Shown here piece by piece: positions 28,253 to 37,800 of a stretch of 64,000 nucleotides of DNA (positions are counted from its first letter, which is position 1; every line of letters starts with the position of its first letter). A program made the translations under genes and the position numbers. The notes below the pieces were generated by a model that searched no databases, was not told the DNA's origin, and was given only the letters and a program-made list of their open reading frames with translations. Source of the stretch: Azotobacter paspali. Its GTDB lineage: Bacteria; Pseudomonadota; Gammaproteobacteria; Pseudomonadales; Pseudomonadaceae. The stretch lies in assembly GCF_042434745.1 (NCBI RefSeq), contig NZ_JBHLSS010000003.1. The stretch is one strand, 5' to 3'.

Positions 28253-28696
28253 TTAGTCGAGCGGTAGGCCTCGTTCGGTAGCACCCCGGGTGGCGACCAC
28301 GATGCCGGAGGCCGTGGCGCAAGGCGTCCCTCGCGCGTTGATCAGGACCGCGGAAACGAAGGCCAGGCCCGGTGCCTGGCGATCGAGCCGCGCCGTGACG
28401 TGGCAGGGGAGGCGGCGTACCTGGCGCAGCAGCTTCACCGACAACTCGATGACGCCCGCGGGCGTGTGACCGAGGGCGGCATGACCGCCGAGGCCGATGG
28501 CGGTCTCCAGGGCAGCGCACAGCACGGCGCCATTGATGCCGGGCAGGGCCAGGTTACCGAAGGCGCCACCATGGGTCGGGCGCGACTCTGCGATGGCCAG
28601 GCAGACGCTGTCGGCAGTTAGGGTGACGACGCTCAGGCCCAGACTCTGGAAGAGTGGCGACCGATCCAGGACCTCTTGGAAGTTCTCCGGGGTCAT
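28253..28696 (-). CDS. PaaI-type hotdog thioesterase inserted between cfa7 and cfa8
   Basis: 147 residues. The pattern PTHGGAFGNLALPGINGAVLCAALETAIG is the HGG-helix of the PaaI/4HBT family, followed by IELSVKLLRQVRR. The ATG overlaps the cfa7 stop (ATGA), so it is translated with the synthase. I know of no hotdog protein at this position in the Pseudomonas syringae cfa operon, so it may be an accessory hydrolase for product release or editing, or act in cyclisation. Substrate unknown. Confidence 0.8.
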   Translation of the reverse strand: MTPENFQEVLDRSPLFQSLGLSVVTLTADSVCLAIAESRPTHGGAFGNLALPGINGAVLCAALETAIGLGGHAALGHTPAGVIELSVKLLRQVRRLPCHVTARLDRQAPGLAFVSAVLINARGTPCATASGIVVATRGATERGLPLD

Positions 28697-31600
28697 GACG
28701 TCGCTCCGCGGTAGTCCGCCAGCACCTGGATGAGGCGCTGCGCAGTGTGCTGTACCTCATCGCTGAGCAGGGCGAAGTGGCGTCCAGGTGTCTTCACCAC
28801 CTGCGTCAGGCGTGGCCAGAGTTGCGGCCAGGTGTCGCTGGCACCCGCCGCGGAGGCCTGCTCCGCCTGCAGCAGCAGGACTGGAGCCGCGAGTGGCAGG
28901 GGGGGCCAGCGGCCGAAGAGTTCCAGGTAATAGGCCATGGCGCTCAGGCCGTCGTCATCGGTCGACCAGAAGTCGCTGCGGCTTTCCAGCCAGTCGCTCA
29001 GGACTTCCTCCAGGACCGCCGAACGCATGGCGGCTGGCGGGTAGGTATCGATCAGGCAGAGGGCCGCGGGGCGGATGCCCCGCTGTTGCAGGTGCTCGGC
29101 GACGGCATAGGCGACCAGCCCACCGGTGGAAAAACCGAGCAACGTGAAGGGGCGACCGGCGGCGCAGGCTTCGACGGCGTGCGCAAGCGCCGCGGCCGCG
29201 GCTTCGGCGGAGGCTGGCAGCGGCCCGTTACCGTAGCCAGGCAGGGGCAAGGTCGCCAGGCTGTAGCGGCCTTCGAGTTCGCGGCTCAGGCGTTGATAGG
29301 TGAGATTGGCTCGTGCGGGCAGGAAGGAGTTCAGGCAGATGATCAGCGACTGGTCGCGTTCTTGATGCGACCAACTGGGCGCCGGTGCCTGCTCTTCGGC
29401 GGCATCTGGGGCGAACGTCGGGTGCCTGGCCGCGGATTGCGCCAACAGCTGTAGTCCTGATGCCAGGCGCCCCTGCCGCATCGCCTCGCGCAGTTCTTCG
29501 AAGAGCGCTCCCGCTGCCGTCATGGCGGGCGCCGCGGCCCGCCCCGGCTGGTCCAGGCAGGCGCTCAGATGTTCGGCCAAGGCGACGGGGGTCGGATGGT
29601 CGAACACGGCTGTAGACGGCAAGCGGACGCCGGTGGTGGCCGCCAGCCGACTGCCCATCTCGACGGCCGTGAGCGAATCGAAGCCCAGGGCAAGGAACTC
29701 GGTATCCCCGGATATCGCCGCTGGATCGGGATGCCCGAGCACCTCGCCGATTCCCTGGGCGATCACCGCCAGCAGGCGTGTCCGGCGCTCGCTGGGCGTC
29801 AGTTGCGCCAAGGCGTCGGGGCCTTGGCTGGCCGGCTGGCCTCTGGGTTCGGCGAGCAATTCGCGCAGCAGCGCCTGGGGCCCATGGCGGCGTAGTGCCG
29901 GCAGGTCCAGGCGGGCCGGGATCGCGAGCGGCGGCAGGGCACCGCTCAGCGCCAGGTCCACCTGGCTCAGGCCATCCTCCAGGGCGATGGGCAACTGACC
30001 CCGGTCGAGCAGTTCCTGGATACCCGCGGCGGCCAACCGCTCGCCCATGGCCGAGCGCTCGGCCCACAGGCCCCAGGCCAGGGCCACGGCCGGCAAGCCC
30101 AGCTGGCGACGATGGTGGGCGAGGGCATCGAGGAAGGTGTTGGCCGCGGCATAGTGGCTCTGGCCCGGCTGGGGCAGCAGGCCGGCTGCGGAGGAGTAGA
30201 GGACGAAGGCCGCCAGGTTCCGCTGGCGGGTCAGCAGGTGGAGTTGCCAGGCGGCGTCCAGTTTGGGCCGTACCACCGCTTCGAGTTGCGCCGGGGTGAG
30301 TTGCAGCAGGGGCGCCGGCTCGACGACGCCGGCGACATGGAAGACGGCGGTGAGCGGGTGCCGTGCGGGCAGGCCGTCCAGCAACTGCGCGAGGGCCTGC
30401 GGATCGGCCACATCGCAGGCGGCGACCGTGGTGGCGGTCCCGCGTTCGGCCAGCTCTTGCACCAGGGCGGTGGCCTCGGGCGCCGCTGCGCCGCGGCGAC
30501 TCACCAGGAGCAGGTGACGCACGCCGTGCTGGGCGACCAGGTGACGTGCCAGGGCCCGGCCCAGGGTGCCGGTGCCCCCGGTGATCAGCACGGTGCCTTC
30601 CGGATCGAGGGTGATGCTCGGCCCTTGCTCGGCTGCCGGGGCCACGGCGCTGGAGCGCACCAGCCGTGGCGCCAACAAACGCCCCTGGCGCCAGGCCAGC
30701 TGCGCCTCGCCGACCTGGGCGACCGCCAGGGCGCGCGCGACGTCAAGCGGAGTAGCGGGGGCGGTATCCAGGTCCAGCAGTAGGATGCGGCCGGGGTGTT
30801 CCTCCTGGGCGGTGCGCACGAGTCCCCAGAACGCCGCCTGGGACAGGTTGGGCACGTCTTCGTCAGCGGCGGTGGCCACCGCCCGGCGGGTTGCCACCAG
30901 CAACGGATGCCTCGTCGTGCGCCCCTCTTCCAGCCACTCGCGTAGCGTCGTCGCCAGGGCCTGCAGGGCGTGGTTCGCCGCGGCGGGCGTAGCCGGGGGC
31001 ACTGGTGGTACAAGGACGAGCGCCGTGCCGGGTGGCGTGGCTGCCAGGGCGGTGATGGCATCGGCCAGGTAGCGGTAGGCAGCGCTGGCGCAGTCGCTCG
31101 GCAGGTCGTCCCCGGCACCCAGCCAGAGCGGTTCGGGCAGGTCAGCCACGGGGTCGTGCGCCACCTCGCGCCACTGTAGCCGGTAGCCGACGAGGCGGCG
31201 TGGCAGGGCGCCCGTGCTGGCCGACTTCAGCACCATGGAATCCAGGGTGACGACGGCCCGGCCTTGGTAGTCCGCCAGGCGCATGCGGTAGTCGTGGGGC
31301 GCGGTCGGCGAGGTTTGTCGCGCCTTGAGTTGCAGCAAGCCGCGTAGCTGCGTGGCGCCGGCTTGGTACAGGCGCATGCCACTCATGGAGAACAGCAGGC
31401 GCGGCGCGGCGGCGGGAGGCGCTGCGCCCTCGACCAGCAGGCCCGAGTGCAGGCCCGCGTCCAACAGTGTCGGGTGCAGGGTGAAGGCCGGGTCGGGCTC
31501 GCTATGGGCACGCTCCGCTTCGACGTAGATGCCTTCCGGGCTCTGCCAGGCGCGGACGATCCGCCGGAAGGAGCCTTCCAGTTCCACGCCCTGTTCGGCC

Positions 31601-34600
31601 AGGCGTGCATAAAGATCGGCGAAGGCCAGTGGCTCGGCGTGGGCTGGCGGCCAGACGGCGGTCTGCAGGTCAGGCCAGAGCGGCGGCTCGGTGCGGTCGG
31701 GCAGCAGCTGGCAGCTGGCGAAGTGTTGCCAGCCACCCGTGGCATCCGGCTCCGCCGGGCGGTAGTAGGCCGCGACGTTGCGTATACCCTGGGCGTCGGG
31801 TGCATCGAGATGAATCTGGAGATCGACCGCGCCCTGCTCCGACAAGGGCACCAGGCGTTGCAGCGTCAGGTCCTCGAGCCGTGGACAGCCCAGCCGGTTG
31901 CCTATGGTCAGGATGCACTCGGCGGTCATGGCGCCGGCACCGTACGCCTGGCCACCGACGCGATGTTCCAGCAACCAGGGCTGGCGGGAACCATCCAGTT
32001 GCCCCCAGAACACCCAGCCCTGGCCATCGGCGCGTTCGAGCCCGTGCGCCAGCAGTGGATGCTCCAGGGCGAGCAGGCCGGGCAGTTTGCCCGCGTGGCC
32101 GGTCGCCTTGGCGCGCGGCTGCAACCAGTAGTGCCGGTGTTGGAAGGGATAGGTGGGCAAGGCCATGCTGGCGGCGGGCGGCAGCAGCCGGCGCCAGTCC
32201 AGGGCAGCGCCCTGGGTGTACAGCTGGGCGAGCGCGGCGAACAGCGGGCGGGGATCGTCCTTGTCGGGACGCTGGGGGGCGATCCATTGCACCGAGCTAT
32301 CGCCAGCGGGAGGGTGGCTGGCGTTGGTCCGGCCGAGCGCCGTCAGCACAGCGTCCGGGCCGATTTCCACGGCCGTGGTCAGGCGCTGTTCGAGCAGCCA
32401 GTGCAGCGCAGCGGCGAAGCGTACCGGTTGGCGAGCCTGATCGGCCCAGTAATCGGGTGAGCGTGCCTGCTCGGCGGTCAGCGGCGTACCGGTGACGGTC
32501 GAGACGATGGGCAGGGTGGGGGCGTGGAAGCTGAGCCCTGCCAGGGTCTGGCGCAGTTCGGCAAGGATGCCGTCGAGGTGCGGCGAGTGGAAGGCATGGC
32601 TGACCCGCAACAGCTGGGTGCGATGACCCCGTTGCTGCCAGTCCGCGGCCAGGCGCTCGACCGCACTGCGATCGCCGGAGATCACCACGGCCGTCGGCGC
32701 GTTCACGGCGGCGATAGCGACGCGCTGTTCGAGTCCGGCCAAGGTGGCCCTGACGTCCTGCTCGCTCGCTTCGATGGCGACCATCGCACCCTCGTGGGTG
32801 ATGGCTTGTATGAGGCGGCCACGCACGGTGACGAAGCGGGCGGCATCGCCCAGCGCGAAGACGCCAGCGACATGGGCCGCGGCGATTTCACCGATGGAGT
32901 GACCCAGCAGCACGTCGGGGACGATGCCGAAATGCCGCAGCATCCGGTACAGGGACACCTCGAAGGCGAACAAGGCTGGCTGGGTGAAGTCGGTGCGATC
33001 CAGCAGCGCGGCGTGGTCGCTGCCCTTGTCGGCGAACATGACGCTCTTGAGCGGCTGCGCCAGCAAGGGGTCGAGAGCGGCGCAGACCTCGTCCAGTGCC
33101 GCGGCGAACGGTGGACAGCGCTGGTACAGCTGACGCCCCATGCCCGGCCATTGCGCCCCCTGGCCGGAAAACAGGAAGGCGGTCGTGCCGCTCGGCGAGC
33201 GCTGGCCCTGGATTAATCCCGGGACATGCCGGCCTTCGGCCAGCGCGCGGAGTTGCACCAGGGCGTCTTCGCGCTGGGCGGCCAGGATCACCGCGCGATG
33301 ATCCAAGGCGCTGCGCTGCAGGGCCAGCGACGCATTGAGCGCGGCGAGGTCGGTTGCCGGGTCTTCGAGCAGGGCGATGGTCTGGCGCGCCTGGGCCCGT
33401 AATCCCTCCGCGCAGGCGGCCGACAACGGGAAGCTGATGGCTGGCAGTCCTTCCAGCTCGGCGATGGTCGGGTGGCGGGTAACCTGCGTGGCCGGTGGCG
33501 CTTGTTCGAGGATCAGGTGGGCATTGGTGCCGGAGAAGCCGAACGACGACACGCCGGCCCGCCGGGGCTGGCCGGTCTCGGGCCAGGGACGCGCCCTGTC
33601 GAGCAGGCGCACGGTCTGCTCCGACCAATCGATCTTGCTGGAGGGCTCCTGGGCATGCAGGGTCTTGGAGAGCACGCCCTGGTTCAGCGCCATCACCATC
33701 TTGATGACGCTGGCGACGCCCGCCGCCAGCTGGGTATGCCCGATGTTGCTCTTGAGCGAGCCCAGCCAGAGTGGCCGCTCCGGCGGGCGCCCGCGTCCAT
33801 AGGTGTTGAGCAGCGCGCTGGCTTCGATGGGATCGCCCAGCGCGGTACCGGTACCGTGCGCCTCGACCACGTCGATGTCGAGCGGGCGTAACCGCGCATT
33901 CTGTAGCGCCAGCTGGATCACCTGCTCCTGGGCCGGGCCACTCGGTGCGGTCAGGCCGTTGCTGGCGCCATCCTGGTTGATGGCGCTGCCGCGGATCACC
34001 GCCAGCACCGGATGACCGGCGCGCTGAGCGTCGGCGAGCCGCTCCAGCAGCAGCACGCCGGCACCCTCGGCGAAGCAGGTGCCGTCGGCCTGTTCGGCGA
34101 AGGCCTTGCAGTGGCCATCGGCGGCCAGGCCGTTCTGCCGGGTGAATTCGGCGAAGACCTCGGGCGTGGCCATGACGGTCACCCCGCCGGCCAACGCCAG
34201 CGCGCACTCGCGGCTGCGCAGTGACTGGACCGCCAGGTGGATGGCGGTGAGGGAGGCGGAGCAGGCGGTATCGACCGTCACCGCCGGGCCGCGCAGGCCG
34301 AGGACGAAGGCGATGCGTCCCGAGACGATACTGCTGAGTCCGCCCTGCAAGCGATAGCCGTCGGCAGCCGGGTTACGCCGCTCCAGGTCGGCGAGATAGC
34401 CGTTCTGGGTCGCGCCGAGAAACACGCCGGTGGCGCTGTTCTTGAGGGTGGCGGGCACGATGCCGGCCCGTTCCAGCACCTCCCAGCTGACCTCCAGCAG
34501 GAGTCGCTGCTGGGGGTCCATCGCCTGGGCCTCACGGTCGGAGATGCGAAAGAAGGGGGCGTCGAAGCCGGCGACCTCGTCGAGAAAGCCGCCCCGCCAA

Positions 34601-34893
34601 TGGGCGATGCGCTCGTGGAGCGGCGAGTCCGCGGGGAACAGGCTATCGAGCTGCCAACCCCGGTCGCTCGGCAAGGCGCTGCTCACGGTCTCGCCCGCTT
34701 CGACGAGACGCCACAGCGCCTCCGGTGAAGCCAGGCCACCGGGCAGCCGGCAGCCCATGGCGACGATGGCGATGGGTTCCTGGGCGGCGGCCTGCAACTC
34801 GTGGTTTTGCCGCTTGAGCGTTTCGTTGGCCATCAGACTGGCCCGCAGGGCTTCGGTCAGCCGCTCGCTGTCGGTGTTGCTGGTCTCGGTCAT
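28693..34893 (-). CDS. cfa7: Type I polyketide synthase Cfa7: KS-AT-DH-KR-ACP-TE
   Basis: 2066 residues. Domain order: N-terminal docking helix (1-40); ketosynthase with Cys211 in DTACSAS, plus VEAHGTGT and KSNIGHT; acyltransferase with Ser666 in GHSIG and the malonyl-type HAFH motif at 766-769; dehydratase near His977, where the usual HxxxGxxxxP reads HRVGGQAYGA without the proline; ketoreductase with GGTGTLG near 1438 and Tyr1581; carrier Ser1740 in GFDSL; thioesterase Ser1922 in GFSTGG. No enoylreductase. Size and layout match Cfa7, which adds malonate and releases coronafacic acid. It starts 5 bases after cfa6. Confidence 0.93.
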   Translation of the reverse strand: MTETSNTDSERLTEALRASLMANETLKRQNHELQAAAQEPIAIVAMGCRLPGGLASPEALWRLVEAGETVSSALPSDRGWQLDSLFPADSPLHERIAHWRGGFLDEVAGFDAPFFRISDREAQAMDPQQRLLLEVSWEVLERAGIVPATLKNSATGVFLGATQNGYLADLERRNPAADGYRLQGGLSSIVSGRIAFVLGLRGPAVTVDTACSASLTAIHLAVQSLRSRECALALAGGVTVMATPEVFAEFTRQNGLAADGHCKAFAEQADGTCFAEGAGVLLLERLADAQRAGHPVLAVIRGSAINQDGASNGLTAPSGPAQEQVIQLALQNARLRPLDIDVVEAHGTGTALGDPIEASALLNTYGRGRPPERPLWLGSLKSNIGHTQLAAGVASVIKMVMALNQGVLSKTLHAQEPSSKIDWSEQTVRLLDRARPWPETGQPRRAGVSSFGFSGTNAHLILEQAPPATQVTRHPTIAELEGLPAISFPLSAACAEGLRAQARQTIALLEDPATDLAALNASLALQRSALDHRAVILAAQREDALVQLRALAEGRHVPGLIQGQRSPSGTTAFLFSGQGAQWPGMGRQLYQRCPPFAAALDEVCAALDPLLAQPLKSVMFADKGSDHAALLDRTDFTQPALFAFEVSLYRMLRHFGIVPDVLLGHSIGEIAAAHVAGVFALGDAARFVTVRGRLIQAITHEGAMVAIEASEQDVRATLAGLEQRVAIAAVNAPTAVVISGDRSAVERLAADWQQRGHRTQLLRVSHAFHSPHLDGILAELRQTLAGLSFHAPTLPIVSTVTGTPLTAEQARSPDYWADQARQPVRFAAALHWLLEQRLTTAVEIGPDAVLTALGRTNASHPPAGDSSVQWIAPQRPDKDDPRPLFAALAQLYTQGAALDWRRLLPPAASMALPTYPFQHRHYWLQPRAKATGHAGKLPGLLALEHPLLAHGLERADGQGWVFWGQLDGSRQPWLLEHRVGGQAYGAGAMTAECILTIGNRLGCPRLEDLTLQRLVPLSEQGAVDLQIHLDAPDAQGIRNVAAYYRPAEPDATGGWQHFASCQLLPDRTEPPLWPDLQTAVWPPAHAEPLAFADLYARLAEQGVELEGSFRRIVRAWQSPEGIYVEAERAHSEPDPAFTLHPTLLDAGLHSGLLVEGAAPPAAAPRLLFSMSGMRLYQAGATQLRGLLQLKARQTSPTAPHDYRMRLADYQGRAVVTLDSMVLKSASTGALPRRLVGYRLQWREVAHDPVADLPEPLWLGAGDDLPSDCASAAYRYLADAITALAATPPGTALVLVPPVPPATPAAANHALQALATTLREWLEEGRTTRHPLLVATRRAVATAADEDVPNLSQAAFWGLVRTAQEEHPGRILLLDLDTAPATPLDVARALAVAQVGEAQLAWRQGRLLAPRLVRSSAVAPAAEQGPSITLDPEGTVLITGGTGTLGRALARHLVAQHGVRHLLLVSRRGAAAPEATALVQELAERGTATTVAACDVADPQALAQLLDGLPARHPLTAVFHVAGVVEPAPLLQLTPAQLEAVVRPKLDAAWQLHLLTRQRNLAAFVLYSSAAGLLPQPGQSHYAAANTFLDALAHHRRQLGLPAVALAWGLWAERSAMGERLAAAGIQELLDRGQLPIALEDGLSQVDLALSGALPPLAIPARLDLPALRRHGPQALLRELLAEPRGQPASQGPDALAQLTPSERRTRLLAVIAQGIGEVLGHPDPAAISGDTEFLALGFDSLTAVEMGSRLAATTGVRLPSTAVFDHPTPVALAEHLSACLDQPGRAAAPAMTAAGALFEELREAMRQGRLASGLQLLAQSAARHPTFAPDAAEEQAPAPSWSHQERDQSLIICLNSFLPARANLTYQRLSRELEGRYSLATLPLPGYGNGPLPASAEAAAAALAHAVEACAAGRPFTLLGFSTGGLVAYAVAEHLQQRGIRPAALCLIDTYPPAAMRSAVLEEVLSDWLESRSDFWSTDDDGLSAMAYYLELFGRWPPLPLAAPVLLLQAEQASAAGASDTWPQLWPRLTQVVKTPGRHFALLSDEVQHTAQRLIQVLADYRGATS

Positions 34894-34898
34894 GGCGC

Positions 34899-37800
34899 TT
34901 ACTCCTGTGGGCGCAGGGCGAGGGCAACGAGCTCGTCCGCGCTCGCCGTCGCGAGGTCGGTGGCAAGGGGCGCCGCTTGGAGCGGCGGAGTGGCCGAGGA
35001 CTGCTCGGCAAGCTGCAGCAGCGGGGTGAGTAGCCCCGCTTCCTGCAAGGCGCCCAGCGACAGGCTGGCGAGCAGCGCCCGTACTTGCGGTTCGTCTACC
35101 ACTGCGGTGTCCGCGTCGGGGGCGCCGCCGTCGGGGAATAACTCGCCGTCCAGGTAGGCCGCCAAGGCGGCCGGTGTCGGCTGGTCGTAGGTGAGGGTCG
35201 CCGCCAGCCTCAGCCCCGCGGCGGTGGCCAACCGGTTACGCAGCTCGAGCGCCATCAGCGAATCGATGCCGCTCTCCTTGAAGGTCGCCTCCGGCAGCAC
35301 CTGGCCCGGATCGTCCAGGCCCAGGATGGCGGCGACCTGGGTCGCGATGACGGTCTGCAACTGCTTGGTCCGGGCTTGAGGGTCGAGTCCGGCCAGTAGC
35401 TGGCGCAGGTCCTGCACCTTGGCCAGGCCTTCGCTGCCCCGCGCGCCGGGGCTGACACCCGCCAGGCGCTCGAACAGCGGGTGCAAGGTACCCGCCTGGG
35501 CGTTCTTGCGCAGCGTCTGCGGGTTGAGCGGTGCCGCGACGAAGACTGCCTGGGGCGCGGCGACCGCCGTGTCGAGCAGCGCGTGACCATGCTCGGGGGT
35601 GATGGGCGCGAAGCCCGTGCGGGCGATCCGTGCATTGTCCGCCGCCGTGAGGCGGCTGGAGAGCCCGGTGACCGGCTGCCACCAGCCCCAGGCCAGGGCG
35701 GTCGCCGCCAGCCCCTGGCGCTGCCGCGTCTGCGCCAGGGCATCGAGGAAGCGGTTGGCCGCGGCATAGTTGGCCTGGCCGGGACTGCCCAGGGTGCCGG
35801 CGCTGGAGGAGTAGAGGACGAACGCCGCCAGATCCCGCTGGCGGGTGCGTTCATGCAGCATCCAGGCGGCGTCCGCCTTGGGCGCGAAGACCCGCTCCAG
35901 CTCCTCGGGGCCGAGGTTGGGCAGGGTGGCGTCGGCCAGGACCCCGGCGGTATGGATGATGCCGGTGAGCGGGTGCGCGGCCGGTAACGAGTCGAGCAAG
36001 AGGTCGACGGCCTCGGCATTGCTTAGATCGCAGGCTGCCAGCTGGACCTGGGCGCCCGCTTCCTCCAACTCCTGGCGCAGCGCCAGGGCGCCTTCCGCCT
36101 GGGCGCCACTGCGGCTGGCCAGCACCAGGTGCCGGGCTTGCCCGGTGGCGACCAGATGGCGGGCCGCCAGGCTACCCAGGGTGCCGGTGCCGCCGGTGAT
36201 CAGTACCGTGCCGTTCGGGTTCAGGGTGCGCGGCAGGGTCAGCACCACCTTGCCGGTGTGGCGCCCCTGCTGCATCCAGCGCAGGGCCTGGACGGCTTCG
36301 CGCAGGTCGAAGGCGGTGACCGGCAGGGGCGTGAGTATGCGGTCGTGCACCAAGCCGAGCAGCTCGTCGAGCATACGCCCGGTGTCCTGGGGGTCCTTGT
36401 CCGGTCGATCCAGGTAATGATAGTGGCGTCCGGGATACTGAAGCGCGACCGCGGCGGGCTCGCGTACTTCGGTCTTGCCCAGTTCGATGAAGCGTCCGCC
36501 GCGGCCGAGCAAGGCCAGGGAGACGCCGATCGCCTCGCCGGTCAGGGAGTTGAGCACCACATCCATCCCCGCTTCGCCGAGCAGGGCGCCGAAGCGGCCG
36601 GCGAAGCCCAGATCCCGCGAGCTGGCGATATGATCCGGGGCGATGCCCAGGGCTTCCAGGATCGGCCATTTGTCCGGGTGGGCGGTGGCGAAGATCTCGG
36701 CGCCGAGATGCTTCGCCAACTGGATCGCCGCCTGGCCGACGCCGCCGGCGGCCGCGTGGATCAGCACCTTGTCACCCGGGCGCACCTGGGCGAGCCGAAC
36801 CAGGCCGTAGTAGGCGGTCAGGAAGGCTACCGGGAAGCCGGCGGCCTGGGCGAAGGTCCAGTCGGCGGGCAGTTTGCGCGCGGCGCGCTGGTCGGCGACC
36901 AGCAGCGGACCGAAGGCGCCTTCGCTCATGACCAGGACCTGATCGCCGGGCCGCAGGTCGGTGACGCCCGCGCCGACTTCGGTGACGATGCCCGCGGCTT
37001 CCGTCCCCAGTTTGTGTTGTGGCGGAATCAGCCCCAGGGCACAGACCACGTCGTAGAAATTGACCCCGGCGGCGCGCACCGCCAGGCGTATCTGGCCGTT
37101 TTCCAGCGGGGCCTCGGCCGCGGGTTCCGGTTGCAGCGCCAGGTCGTCGAGATTGCCCGCGCGCGTGATCTCCAGGCGCCAGGCGCCACCGCCCAGCGGC
37201 GGCGTGAGAACGCCGTTCGGGCCGCTGCGGGTCAGGTGCGGAACCAGCAGTTGGCCGCGCCGCAGGGCCAACTGGCGTTGGTCGCTGGCCAGCACGGCAT
37301 GCAAGGGGGCCGGGTCGGCCAGGGGGCCCTCGGTGTCCAGCAGTAGCAAACGCCCCGGATTCTCGTTCTGCGCGCTGTGCAGCAAGCCCCAGACGGCCGC
37401 ATGAGCAGGGTCGACGGCTTCACCGGCGACCGTCGCGTTGGCCTTGCGGGTCACCACCAGCAGCCGGGTATCCGCGAGGCGTTCCTCGGCGAGCCAGGCC
37501 TGCAACTGGGCGATCACCTCGGCGCACAGCTGGCGGGTCGCCAGGGCGCTGTTCGCGGCCTGCACCTCGGGCAAGGGCCAGACCACCACCTCGGGTGGCG
37601 TGCTGGACGCCAGCGCTTGGCCGAGGACCGTAAGAGAGGGATAGGTCGGCGTGCCGAGCCCTGGCTCGGCGGCGCCTATCCGTACCCAGCGCGTCACGGC
37701 GCGCGGCGCGCGCGGTCGTGCCGGCAACTGACTCCAGGTGAGCCGCAGCAGGTCATGGGTGGGCTGGACCCGCGCCAGGTCGCGCAGGGTGTCGCGGGAG

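Noticed and set aside
31363..32460. 365-residue plus-strand frame within cfa7, and many similar frames within cfa6 and cfa7
   Set aside because: Antisense to well-supported PKS domains; no recognisable domain or ribosome binding site.
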